Shown here piece by piece: positions 1-8,255 of a stretch of DNA of 64,000 nucleotides. This stretch comes from Prolixibacteraceae bacterium (lineage in GTDB: Bacteria > Bacteroidota > Bacteroidia > Bacteroidales > Prolixibacteraceae), in assembly GCA_003457135.1 (NCBI GenBank), contig DMSQ01000014.1, forward strand, positions 11,878 through 75,877. Direction: 5' to 3'. The number at the start of each line of letters is the position of its first letter. Within the stretch, counting starts at the first letter, position 1. Both the position numbers and the translations under genes were made by a program. The notes beneath the pieces were generated by a model. That model ran no database searches and was not told the origin of the DNA. It saw only the letters and a list, made by a program, of their open reading frames with translations.

Positions 1-249
1 TGTTGGAAAACTGCAACTGAAAAGGATACAGAAATAATCAATGGTTTCATAAATGATTCTTTGGTCATCGAATTGGAACAATTGATTAAATTGAAAACTG
101 CTGAGATTCGCAAGGCACATCGAATAAAACTTCCAGATGCCATTATTGCCGCAACTGCACTCGTTTACGGACTCACTCTGGTATCCAGAAATACTGAAGA
201 CTTTAAGAATATTCCTGATTTGAATATCATAAATCCCTGGGAACAATAG
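1..249 (+). CDS. PIN-domain toxin (VapC-like), 5' end outside the window
   Basis: The reading frame is open from base 1, so this is the C-terminal 82 residues of a longer protein. It shows the second half of a PIN domain: the helix with LPDAIIAATA, which carries a conserved acidic metal ligand, and the strand-loop SRNTEDF before the end. PIN-domain proteins of this size are usually the RNase toxin of a type II toxin-antitoxin pair. The antitoxin would lie upstream, outside the window, so the pairing is inferred. An internal TTG at 61 is not a credible start because the domain continues upstream of it. Confidence 0.75.
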   Translation, partial: CWKTATEKDTEIINGFINDSLVIELEQLIKLKTAEIRKAHRIKLPDAIIAATALVYGLTLVSRNTEDFKNIPDLNIINPWEQ

Positions 250-255
250 AATTGC

Positions 256-3192
256 TCACGCTTTCGGGTTGGCCTGAAAAGGCATTTTTGCCATTTTTTC
301 CACCTCAATGCTCGGAAAGCCGAATTCTTCCACCACTTTACCCAGAATCAGGTACATGCCATCGCCCCTGAACGGATAATATTTCAGGGATGGCGGGAAA
401 TGCACGGTATCAAAAAACTCGCCCTGCACATCAATGAAAGTTCCGAAGTGCATGATTTCTTTTCGGACCGTCCGAACGTATTTGATCGTCACCAAACGCC
501 CCAGCATCCGCACTTTCCGGCCCAGATGGCTCATCATTTCCTTTGCCATAATTTCGCCCCGGAAAGGATTTTGAAGCAATTCGAAAGTCGTCATCGAAAT
601 GGGAAAGCCCAGCAGTTCAATTTCGTCCCAGGCATCGCCAAGCAGAGAATGTTCGAGTTTTGGAAGGGAAAATTCACGTGGTTTGGCTTCAAACATCGCA
701 CGGGTTCGGGCCACCGGAGCGGTATTATTCAACAAAGTATGCGCTTCCCATAACAATTGCGCTTTAGGTATTCCGGTAAAGCGAAATACGCCCAAACGGA
801 TTAAAATGACCAATTGTTCTTTGGTTACCGGTGTCCGCTGAATAAAATCGGCCAGCGAATGAAAGGGCCCGTTACAATTCCGCTCATTCACAATTTCAGC
901 AATCACGGCACTTTCCAAATTTTGCACATGTATAAAACCCATGTAGATGTTCTTTCCGATGATCCGGGTTTCGTTCCGGCTCGTGTTCACACAAGGCAGT
1001 TCGATGTGTGCACCACAGCGTTGCGCTTCGTTGAAATAAACCCAGCTCCGGTAAAAACCTCCGAAATTATTGATTACGGCCACCATAAATTCGAGCGGAA
1101 AATGCGCTTTCAGGAACAGGCTCTGGAAACTCTCCACGGCATAGGAGGCCGAATGTGCTTTCGAAAACGAATATCCGGCAAAGGACTCAATCTGCCGCCA
1201 CACTTCGCGGGCAATTTCATCGGTATAACCTTTCTCCTTGCAATTGCTGAAATACTTGTCTTCGATGCGCTGAAACTCGATCCTGGAGCGAAACTTTCCG
1301 CTCATGGCGCGGCGCAGCACATCGGCCTCGGCCAGATCGAGCCCGGCAAAATGGTGAGCAACCTTGATCACATCTTCCTGGTAAACCATCACGCCGTAGG
1401 TTTCCTCAAGCTGTTCCTTCATTACCGGATGCAGGTATTGAATGGTTTCAGGATGGTGAAACCGCTGAATGAACTGCTTCATCATTCCGGATTTGGCTAC
1501 TCCGGGGCGGATAATCGAACTGGCAGCCACCAGCGTAAGGTAATTGTCGCAATGTAGTTTTTTAAGCAGACCGCGCATCGCAGGACTTTCGATGTAAAAA
1601 CAGCCGATTGTTTCGCCCGTCCGAAGCTGAAATTTAACCTGTTGGTCCTGAAAAAACCGCTCCACCTGATGCACGTCCACATCTTCGCCCCGGTTTTCGC
1701 GGATAATGTCAACCGCTTCCCTGATGTGCCCGATGCCGCGCTGACTGAGGATATCCAGCTTTTCGAAGCACAAATCCTCGGCCATGTACATATCCCATTG
1801 GGTAGTTGGAAAACCCTTGGGAGGCATATCCAGCGCCGTGTAGCAGGTAATTGGTTCCTCCGAAATCAGGATTCCTCCGGCATGAATGCTCCGGAGATTT
1901 GGAAAATCAACCACCTGTTTGGCCATGGTATTGATAAGCATGGTGATCTGGTTTTTGTTGCGGTCGTCTTCCGGATTGAGCACCATCAAGTCAATTTCTT
2001 CTTTCGGAAGTCCGAAGACTTTGCCTAGTTCACGGTAAATGGAGCGGTCTCTAAATGTGGAGGTAGCGCCGAGCAAAGCCGTATGGTGGCGACCATATCG
2101 CTTGAAAATATAATCCTGAACCTGATCGCGGTCGCGCCACGAATAATCTATGTCGAAATCGGGTGGGGAAGTGCGTTTCGGATTCAGAAAACGTTCAAAG
2201 TAAAGGTTTAGCTTAATCGGGTCAACATCGGTGATTTTCAGGCAATAAGCCACAATGCTGTTCGCGCCGCTTCCGCGCCCGACATGATAAAATCCACGCG
2301 ACATACTGTAACGGATAATGTCCCAGGTGATCAAAAAATACGACGAAAATCCGAGGTTGTCAATGATTTCGAGTTCATGGGCAATTCGCTTTTTAGCTTC
2401 CGGATTGTTCTTTCCGTAGCGGTAAAGCATGCCGTCGAGAGCCAGTTTCCGGAGCAGAAGCTTGTCGTCGTATGCCGACTGCCCAAAAACCTTTTTATTC
2501 TTGATCGTGGTAAAATCGAAACTGATGTTGCAAGCCTCTAAAAGTTTTTCAGTATTACGGACTATTTCAGGAAAGTTAGCAAATTGCTGTTTCAAACTCC
2601 TGAAATCCATTATTTCCAGCGGATTGGCGAACTGGTTTTCCTGCAATTTACTGATCAGCACATTGTGATCAATGGCCCGCAGGCTTTTGTGCAGAAACCA
2701 TCCGGCACGGTCTTTAAAGGTAACCGGCTGCCAAATCACCAGTTTCTCCTGATATTTTCGGTATTCCGAAGTCAGCAGTTTGTTGAGATCTTCGGCGCGA
2801 ATGCCGGTAAACTCGTTTTCGCGCAAATCTTTGGCAGACTTTTTCCCGAAGGGATAAACCACAAACACCTCCTGAAATTCAGGAGCATCCGCCGGATATG
2901 TTTTTTTTTCCAGGTTGTGTTCGGTTTGCCAGTCGTTCAGCTCTTTCAATCCTTCGCGATTTTTGGCCAGACCAATGTAAAGCAGTTCATCATCCTTTCT
3001 GAATTCGCATCCTGCAATGGGTTTGATGCCTTTTTGCTGTGCCTTTTTAACCAATTCAGGAATGCCCATCGTGGTATTGATATCGGTGAGTGCAACACTC
3101 CCAATCCCGTTCTGAATAGCCAGATCGAGCAGTTCGTCGATGCTCAGTGTGCCGTAGCGAAGGCTGTAATATGAATGGGAGTTGAGGTACAT
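256..3192 (-). CDS. dnaE2: Error-prone DNA polymerase, DnaE/ImuC-like alpha subunit
   Basis: This is a C-family DNA polymerase of about 978 residues, shorter than replicative DnaE (about 1160) and like the ImuC/DnaE2 class used in damage tolerance. It has an N-terminal PHP domain, then the polymerase core with the catalytic acidic motif PDFDID near residues 340-350, a helix-hairpin-helix region and a C-terminal OB fold. The PHP metal ligands look degenerate: the first motif reads LNSHS instead of LHxHS, and TDH is TDI, so proofreading by this domain is unlikely. I chose the ATG at 3192 (MYLNSHS) because the longer frame from 3264 is encoded by REP-like hairpins. An ATG at 3219 is also possible. 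dinB lies upstream on the same strand, and the pair looks like an SOS mutasome cassette controlled by the S24 regulator at 4620. Confidence 0.88.
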   Translation of the reverse strand: MYLNSHSYYSLRYGTLSIDELLDLAIQNGIGSVALTDINTTMGIPELVKKAQQKGIKPIAGCEFRKDDELLYIGLAKNREGLKELNDWQTEHNLEKKTYPADAPEFQEVFVVYPFGKKSAKDLRENEFTGIRAEDLNKLLTSEYRKYQEKLVIWQPVTFKDRAGWFLHKSLRAIDHNVLISKLQENQFANPLEIMDFRSLKQQFANFPEIVRNTEKLLEACNISFDFTTIKNKKVFGQSAYDDKLLLRKLALDGMLYRYGKNNPEAKKRIAHELEIIDNLGFSSYFLITWDIIRYSMSRGFYHVGRGSGANSIVAYCLKITDVDPIKLNLYFERFLNPKRTSPPDFDIDYSWRDRDQVQDYIFKRYGRHHTALLGATSTFRDRSIYRELGKVFGLPKEEIDLMVLNPEDDRNKNQITMLINTMAKQVVDFPNLRSIHAGGILISEEPITCYTALDMPPKGFPTTQWDMYMAEDLCFEKLDILSQRGIGHIREAVDIIRENRGEDVDVHQVERFFQDQQVKFQLRTGETIGCFYIESPAMRGLLKKLHCDNYLTLVAASSIIRPGVAKSGMMKQFIQRFHHPETIQYLHPVMKEQLEETYGVMVYQEDVIKVAHHFAGLDLAEADVLRRAMSGKFRSRIEFQRIEDKYFSNCKEKGYTDEIAREVWRQIESFAGYSFSKAHSASYAVESFQSLFLKAHFPLEFMVAVINNFGGFYRSWVYFNEAQRCGAHIELPCVNTSRNETRIIGKNIYMGFIHVQNLESAVIAEIVNERNCNGPFHSLADFIQRTPVTKEQLVILIRLGVFRFTGIPKAQLLWEAHTLLNNTAPVARTRAMFEAKPREFSLPKLEHSLLGDAWDEIELLGFPISMTTFELLQNPFRGEIMAKEMMSHLGRKVRMLGRLVTIKYVRTVRKEIMHFGTFIDVQGEFFDTVHFPPSLKYYPFRGDGMYLILGKVVEEFGFPSIEVEKMAKMPFQANPKA

Positions 3193-3222
3193 GAGCGCGT
3201 TGCGGGTTTTGTGTTTCATTTT

Positions 3223-3345
3223 CAGGACTAAAGTCCTGTTATTCTGTTGTTTCATGTCCGTCACATAAATGTGACGGCAAAGGATACTGCTCCGATGATT
3301 ATTGTAGGATATCCTTTGCCGTTGGCTTCAGCCAACGGACATGAA
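3223..3345. repeat. Cluster of REP-like hairpins between dnaE2 and dinB
   Basis: Three 16-base hairpins, each with a 7-bp stem and 2-base loop, lie at 3223-3238 (CAGGACT/AGTCCTG), 3260-3275 (GTCACAT/ATGTGAC) and 3321-3336 (GTTGGCT/AGCCAAC). The last two sit inside a larger palindrome: arms TTCATGTCCGT at 3251-3261 and ACGGACATGAA at 3335-3345, and inner arms GGCAAAGGATA at 3276-3286 and TATCCTTTGCC at 3310-3320. Together they could form a cruciform with two side hairpins. This resembles REP/BIME repeats mobilised by RAYT transposases. No RAYT gene is in the window. Confidence 0.75.
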
Positions 3346-3353
3346 GTTTTTTA

Positions 3354-4541
3354 TTATATTGGGGCTTTAGCCCTTTTATCCTTTTCGCTTTTCTCCACTC
3401 CCGAAGCGCGGTGTATGGCTCCGGAGCCATACCGAAGCCGGATTTTATCCATCGAAAGGTAGAGCTTGATCATCTTTTCGTTGTTATCGAATAAATCGAG
3501 TTGCTGAACGCCGCCGATCAATCCGCCCAGTTTGACACCGACAAGCCGGATCAGCATGCGCCGTTCGTACAGCCGCCTGAACAATTCGAGTGTGGTTGAC
3601 ATGAGCGTGTGGTCGAATGAAGTGTAGGCAATCTTTTTTTGCAGGGTGTGCGTGTCGTAATTGGCATATCGGATTTTTACTGTGATTACCGAGGCCAGTT
3701 TCTGTTTTTTCCGCATTTTGAAGGCTATTTTTTCGACCATGTGAATCAGCAAACGTTCAAGCATTTGAACATCAATGGTGTCGGTCTCAAAAGTTCGTTC
3801 CGAACTGATTGATTTTTCTTCCGAATAGGGGATGACCGGAGTGAGGTCAATACCATTCGCCTTTCGCCAGATGTCAATTCCTGATTTTCCGAGTACATTT
3901 CGCATCATTTCCGGAGGAATTTCACTCAGTGTATGAATGGTGACCACACCCATCGAACGCAACAAATGGTAGGTTTTATCGCCCACACCCGGTATCTTTT
4001 TAATCGAAAGCGGATTCAGAAAAGGCTGCACCAGATCGCGCGGAACTTCTTTTTCTCCGTTGGGTTTGGCCTCGCCGGTGGCAATTTTCGACACGGTTTT
4101 ATTCACCGATAGCCCGAACGAAATGGGCAGTCCGGTTTCGCTGATGATGCTGCTACGTAACTCGTGTGTCCATTTGTATGAGCCGATGAAACGGTCCATC
4201 CCTGAAATGTCGATGTAATGTTCGTCAATCGAGGCCTTTTCATAGACCGGGGCGCGGTCGGCAATGACATCAGTCACCAGCCGCGAATATTTGCTATACA
4301 AATCCATGTCGCCCCGAATGACGGTCGCGTCGCGGCAGAGGTTGAGCGCCATCCGCATGGGCATGGCCGAATGAACGCCATATTTCCGTGCCTCATAGCT
4401 GCAACTGGCCACTACGCCACGGTCGGAAAGTCCGCCAATAATAACGGGTTTGCCGATTAATCCGGAATTCATCAGCCGCTCAACCGACACAAAAAACGTG
4501 TCGAGATCCAAATGTACGATGGTGTTGTTTTGAAAGTTCAT
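3354..4541 (-). CDS. dinB: DNA polymerase IV (Y family)
   Basis: This 395-residue Y-family translesion polymerase has the catalytic acids in place: DLD at 12-14 and SIDE at 104-107. It has HhH and little-finger domains and a C-terminal YGSGAIHRAS segment typical of DinB. It copies damaged DNA with low fidelity. It lies upstream of the DnaE-like polymerase on the same strand, and the intervening DNA carries REP-like hairpins. Its start faces the S24 regulator gene across 78 bases. The last residues (after RASGVE) look like a variable tail running into repeat DNA. No clear beta-clamp motif could be assigned by eye. Confidence 0.92.
   Translation of the reverse strand: MNFQNNTIVHLDLDTFFVSVERLMNSGLIGKPVIIGGLSDRGVVASCSYEARKYGVHSAMPMRMALNLCRDATVIRGDMDLYSKYSRLVTDVIADRAPVYEKASIDEHYIDISGMDRFIGSYKWTHELRSSIISETGLPISFGLSVNKTVSKIATGEAKPNGEKEVPRDLVQPFLNPLSIKKIPGVGDKTYHLLRSMGVVTIHTLSEIPPEMMRNVLGKSGIDIWRKANGIDLTPVIPYSEEKSISSERTFETDTIDVQMLERLLIHMVEKIAFKMRKKQKLASVITVKIRYANYDTHTLQKKIAYTSFDHTLMSTTLELFRRLYERRMLIRLVGVKLGGLIGGVQQLDLFDNNEKMIKLYLSMDKIRLRYGSGAIHRASGVEKSEKDKRAKAPI
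3362..3432. repeat. Palindromes in the 3' end of dinB
   Basis: A short hairpin GGGCT-TT-AGCCC lies at 3362-3373, and a perfect 20-bp palindrome GTATGGCTCC/GGAGCCATAC lies at 3413-3432. The second is inside the codons for the conserved YGSGAI segment of DinB. It may be part of the same REP-like cluster or a chance result of the codons used. Confidence 0.5.
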
Positions 4542-4555
4542 TGTAATAGTGTATA

Positions 4556-4600
4556 TTTGATTGTTTTTTAATCAAATTGTACGATTGTAATTTAATCAAT
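4556..4600. promoter_or_regulatory. Candidate operator between dinB and the S24 regulator
   Basis: The 78-base divergent gap holds an inverted repeat TTTGATT-(7)-AATCAAA at 4556-4576. A direct copy of TTTAATCAA occurs at 4567-4575 and 4591-4599, spaced 24 bases, and there is a looser ATTG...CAAT pair at 4584-4600. The position fits an operator bound by the neighbouring XRE-S24 protein to repress both directions. The binding is inferred. Confidence 0.5.
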
Positions 4601-4619
4601 TACTTTTAAATTTCCAAAT

Positions 4620-5423
4620 ATGTATTTCGATTCGAACATTAAATTTTTGCGTAACCGGAAGAAACTGACACAAGATCAGCTTGCCACAGCGCTGGAAATC
4701 AACCGCTCGACCCTGAATAATTATGAAAACGGAATTTCAGGACCAAGCATTCAGTCATTGGTTTTGTTATCCGATTATTTTCATGTGGCGATCGACACTT
4801 TACTTCGGGTTGATTTGGCAAAGCTTCGCGAAAGTCAACTCTACGAACTGGAACACGGGCAGGATGTTTTCCTGAAAGGCAGCAATCTGCGTGTAATGGC
4901 CACCACGGTTGACCGGCTGAACCGCGATAACATCGAACTGGTTTCCGAAAAAGCCAAGGCTGGCTACACCAATGGATTTTCCGATCCGGAGTATATTTCA
5001 GAACTACCCGTTTTTCAGCTTCCCTTTTTGTCGTCGGAACGAAAATACCGGACTTTTCAGATCAGCGGCGGCTCGATGTTACCCATACCTGATGGCGCCT
5101 GGATTACCGGAGAATTTGTAACCGATTGGAACGAAATTAAAACCGGCGATTTGTATGTGGTGCTGACCCTGAACGAAGGTCTGGTTTTTAAGCAACTGAA
5201 AAATGAATTGGCCGAACGAGGATGTTTTCAGTTGATTTCACTCAATACAGCTTACCAACCATACGAATTGGCTGCAACCGAAATTCGCGAGGTTTGGAAA
5301 TTCGTGCATTACATCAGCAGAGAAATAGCTGAATCACAGTTGACTGACAATCAGGTTGCTTTGCAATTAAAAATATTGACAGAAGAAATCAGTGCATTGA
5401 AACGAAGGTTTGAAAATCAGTAG
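4620..5423 (+). CDS. XRE-S24 regulator, LexA-like self-cleaving repressor
   Basis: This 267-residue protein has an N-terminal XRE helix-turn-helix (residues about 6-60, with LTQDQLATAL and NRSTLNNYENG). A peptidase S24 domain with catalytic Ser152 (GGSML) and Lys191 (VFKQLKN) follows, then a short C-terminal coiled coil. An Ala114-Gly115 pair sits before the S24 fold, as in the LexA and CI cleavage sites. The protein should therefore be an SOS-type repressor that cleaves itself when RecA is activated. Its divergent position beside dinB and the DnaE-like polymerase suggests that it controls them and itself. No separate lexA is in the window. Confidence 0.88.
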   Translation: MYFDSNIKFLRNRKKLTQDQLATALEINRSTLNNYENGISGPSIQSLVLLSDYFHVAIDTLLRVDLAKLRESQLYELEHGQDVFLKGSNLRVMATTVDRLNRDNIELVSEKAKAGYTNGFSDPEYISELPVFQLPFLSSERKYRTFQISGGSMLPIPDGAWITGEFVTDWNEIKTGDLYVVLTLNEGLVFKQLKNELAERGCFQLISLNTAYQPYELAATEIREVWKFVHYISREIAESQLTDNQVALQLKILTEEISALKRRFENQ

Positions 5424-5457
5424 GAAGATAAAAGGGTAGGAGTTATAAAAATTCGTA

Positions 5458-5470
5458 TTTGTACCTCTTA
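5458..5470 (+). repeat. 13-base match to the element's right attachment region
   Basis: TTTGTACCTCTTA here is identical to 28780-28792, which is part of the inverted repeat beside the integrase end of the mobile element. It lies between the S24 gene and the purF-like gene. It could be an alternative left attachment site, an old integration scar, or chance. Confidence 0.3.
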
Positions 5471-5636
5471 TATTTTCTGCGATGAGATTAGAACACTACT
5501 ACCATTGATCGAACCCTTGATTAGTTCAATCCATTTTTCTTTCAACAATTAGGTTCTTTTATTAACGGAGTATTTTTTTAATTTTCTTTTCAACTACTTT
5601 TAGTGCTTCTCTTAATTCTGACAATAAAATTTAACT

Positions 5637-7043
5637 ATGAGCGGATTTTTTGGAAGTATTTCTCAAGATGATTGTGTCGCCGATGTTTTTTATGGAACCG
5701 ATTATCACTCCCATTTGGGAACTAAAAGAGCTGGTCTGGCTTTTTATTCTAAAACGAAAGGATTTCAGAGGGCTATTCATAGTCTGGAAGATGGCTACTT
5801 CAGAAATAAATTTGAAAACGACATTGCCGGTTTTAAGGGCAATATGGGAATTGGAGTCATCAGCGACACTGAAGCACAACCTATTCTTGTCACATCGCAT
5901 CTTGGCCGGTTTTCAGTGGCAACAGTGAGTAAAATTGCCAATATTAGTGAACTCGAAGAACGGTTCATGAAAATGCACCGCACTTTTGCCGAAACCAGCC
6001 AGGGATCGGTAAATCCGACCGAACTGGTTGCCATGCTGATTGCCGAAGGGAAAGACTTCGTTTCAGGTATCGAAAATGTTTATAATCTGGTAAAAGGTTC
6101 GTGTTCAATACTTATCCTGACTGAAAATGGAATTATTGCAGCGCGCGACCGGTTGGGCAGAACTCCGATTGTCATTGGTAAAAAGGATAAGGCGTACGCA
6201 GTAAGTTTCGAAACCTGTGCTTTCCCAAATCTCAATTACGAAATAGAAAAATATTTAGGACCTGGTGAGGTTATTTCACTTACTTCCAGTGGTTATGGGC
6301 AACTTCGAAAACCGAATGAAAAGATGCAGATTTGCTCATTTCTTTGGGTATATTATGGTTATCCACCCTCGTTTTACGAAGGAATTAATGTGGATGAATG
6401 CCGTTATAAATGTGGCGCTGCATTGGCAAAAAATGATACGAACGAAGCCGATTTTGTTGCAGGCATCCCCGATTCGGGAATTGGTCATGCAATTGGCTAC
6501 AGCAATGAGAAAAAAATCCCTCTAAAACGGCCGTATGCAAAATACACACCTACCTGGCCACGTAGTTTTATGCCGCAAAATCAGGCTATGCGCGATTTGG
6601 TTGCCAAAATGAAACTAATTCCAAACAAAGCTATTATTAAGGATAAACGGGGTATCTTTCTTGATGATTCCATTGTTCGCGGAACTCAGCTTAAAGACAA
6701 TGTTCGCGATTTGCATGAAGCCGGTATTCGGGAAGTACATATGCGCATTGCCTGTCCGCCACTCACTTACCCATGCGAATTTCTGAATTTCAGCCGATCA
6801 CGTTCGAATCTTGATCTGGCAACTCATAAAGCGGTGGAGCAACTGGAAGGAAAGGAAAACATGGATTTGAGCGAATATTCTGACAGTAATAATCCGAAAT
6901 ACCACGAAATGGTTGAACAGATTCGTAAAAATCTGAACCTGACCAGCCTCAAATTTCAAAAACTGGACGATTTGGTTAAAGCTATTGGATTACCCAAAGA
7001 CAAGCTCTGTACCCATTGCTGGGATGGCTCAAGTTATTTCTGA
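5637..7043 (+). CDS. PurF-like amidophosphoribosyltransferase lacking the glutaminase Cys
   Basis: This 468-residue protein has the two-domain layout of glutamine PRPP amidotransferase: an N-terminal Ntn-type glutaminase fold and a C-terminal phosphoribosyltransferase fold with the PRPP loop LDDSIVRGTQ near residues 342-351. In active enzymes the N-terminus is Met-Cys-Gly, with Cys as nucleophile. Here it reads Met-Ser-Gly-Phe-Phe-Gly, so glutamine hydrolysis is doubtful. The C-terminus carries CTHC (Cys458, Cys461). Bacteroidota have a second PurF-like protein of this type, as far as I recall. The role may be ammonia-dependent, regulatory or in another pathway. The gene is followed after 38 bases by a ferredoxin-nitroreductase gene. 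Confidence 0.8.
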   Translation: MSGFFGSISQDDCVADVFYGTDYHSHLGTKRAGLAFYSKTKGFQRAIHSLEDGYFRNKFENDIAGFKGNMGIGVISDTEAQPILVTSHLGRFSVATVSKIANISELEERFMKMHRTFAETSQGSVNPTELVAMLIAEGKDFVSGIENVYNLVKGSCSILILTENGIIAARDRLGRTPIVIGKKDKAYAVSFETCAFPNLNYEIEKYLGPGEVISLTSSGYGQLRKPNEKMQICSFLWVYYGYPPSFYEGINVDECRYKCGAALAKNDTNEADFVAGIPDSGIGHAIGYSNEKKIPLKRPYAKYTPTWPRSFMPQNQAMRDLVAKMKLIPNKAIIKDKRGIFLDDSIVRGTQLKDNVRDLHEAGIREVHMRIACPPLTYPCEFLNFSRSRSNLDLATHKAVEQLEGKENMDLSEYSDSNNPKYHEMVEQIRKNLNLTSLKFQKLDDLVKAIGLPKDKLCTHCWDGSSYF

Positions 7044-7081
7044 TAGTTTACAGAAATTTTGAATATTCAAATTCGACTGAT

Positions 7082-7915
7082 ATGCCCATTATTGACCTCG
7101 AAAAATGCAACCGATGTTTAAAATGTGTCAAGGATTGCCCGGCCTCGGCCATTACTATCGAAACCGGTGAAATTGCAAATACATGCATTCATTGCGGGCA
7201 TTGCGTGGCTATTTGTCCGGAAATGGCTGTAAGGCCTGATTTCGGTAATATTTTTCTGCTTCAGCCACATGCTGTAACTCCGAAAGATTTCAGAAATTTA
7301 GCTTCCGGAATCCGGTCCTGCCGGAGTTATCTCCAGAAAGATGTTCCTGATGCCGTTATGATGCAACTGATTGATAATATGAAACATTATCCATCGGCCA
7401 GTAATGCCCGTCCTTTGCAAATCTCCATAGTTCGTTCAAAGGAAAAGGTTAAGCTTCTGAATGACCTGACTGCTGAAACATTGATCAGGAAGTTTAGTTT
7501 GCTCTGTTCTCCGTGGATTAGTCCTTTTATCCGGATTTTTGTTCCATCCGTGAATATTAATACGATTAAACGATATAAAGCTTTATTCATTGAGAGAAAG
7601 AAAGTAAATGATTCGCAGATCTGTCACCATGCTCCGGCTGTTTTGCTTTTTCATGGCAAAGTATCAAAAACAGGAATGGCTGAAGCCGATGCCAACATCT
7701 GGGCAACTTATACGTCAATCTATGCCAATACACTGGGATTGGGGACTTGTTTCAACGGGTATATCGTGAAAGCAATGGGAAATAATAGTAAGCTGAATCA
7801 GCAGTTTAAGGTACCTGCAAATCATCGTATTTATGCCTCATTATTGGTTGGTTATCCAAAAGTGAAATACAGAAACGAAGCATCGCGGCAGAGTCCGATT
7901 GTAGTTTTGTTGTAG
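7082..7915 (+). CDS. Ferredoxin-nitroreductase fusion protein
   Basis: This protein of about 277 residues has two 4Fe-4S binding motifs at the N-terminus (Cys9, 12, 15, 19 and Cys35, 38, 41, 45), followed by an FMN-binding nitroreductase-fold domain (about residues 75-277). The start at 7082 gives the usual MPIIDxxKCxxC N-terminus. A longer frame from 7016 would overlap the purF-like gene. Such proteins are flavin-dependent reductases that take electrons from the attached ferredoxin domain. The substrate cannot be told. The preceding gene is on the same strand, 38 bases away, so the two are probably co-transcribed. Confidence 0.85.
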   Translation: MPIIDLEKCNRCLKCVKDCPASAITIETGEIANTCIHCGHCVAICPEMAVRPDFGNIFLLQPHAVTPKDFRNLASGIRSCRSYLQKDVPDAVMMQLIDNMKHYPSASNARPLQISIVRSKEKVKLLNDLTAETLIRKFSLLCSPWISPFIRIFVPSVNINTIKRYKALFIERKKVNDSQICHHAPAVLLFHGKVSKTGMAEADANIWATYTSIYANTLGLGTCFNGYIVKAMGNNSKLNQQFKVPANHRIYASLLVGYPKVKYRNEASRQSPIVVLL

Positions 7916-7955
7916 ATTGACGAATGACAAATAATAGCGATTACAGCTAAATTAT

Positions 7956-8114
7956 TTACAGTTTTTTTACCTCAAGCCTTGAATAATAACGGCTTCTGGC
8001 TTCCTTGGGATCTGCTCCCACCGGAATATAGAGTCTGGTCTTCACATCAATAATAACTTCCTGTAACTTGGTCAAATCCGGTGTTTTATAATCATGCGGT
8101 TTTTTTTCGAACAT
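7956..8114 (-). CDS. Small hypothetical protein (52 residues)
   Basis: A short frame on the minus strand begins MFEKKPHDYK and ends LEVKKL. The start is preceded by a clear AGGAG eight bases upstream of the ATG, which is uncommon in this window and supports real translation. The protein is charged and has no signal peptide or membrane segment. It lies 141 bases downstream of the next minus-strand gene. I do not recognise a family. Confidence 0.55.
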   Translation of the reverse strand: MFEKKPHDYKTPDLTKLQEVIIDVKTRLYIPVGADPKEARSRYYSRLEVKKL

Positions 8115-8255
8115 TTTGTTTCTCCTTTATTGAATGTAAATATTAAATTTTAGTAACGTATAAACTCCTTAAATGTTATAATATTGGCAAGTTAATCTTT
8201 TAATTTTTAGTATCAGTGCTTTAATGTCAGTTCAGGCAATTATTTAACTTAAAAT

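Noticed and set aside
814..1557. 247-codon plus-strand frame opposite the dnaE2 gene
   Set aside because: It is a shadow of a well-supported gene on the other strand.
3192..3264. Longer start of the dnaE2 gene (MTDMKQQNN...)
   Set aside because: The added residues are encoded by REP-like hairpins and are unlike the family.
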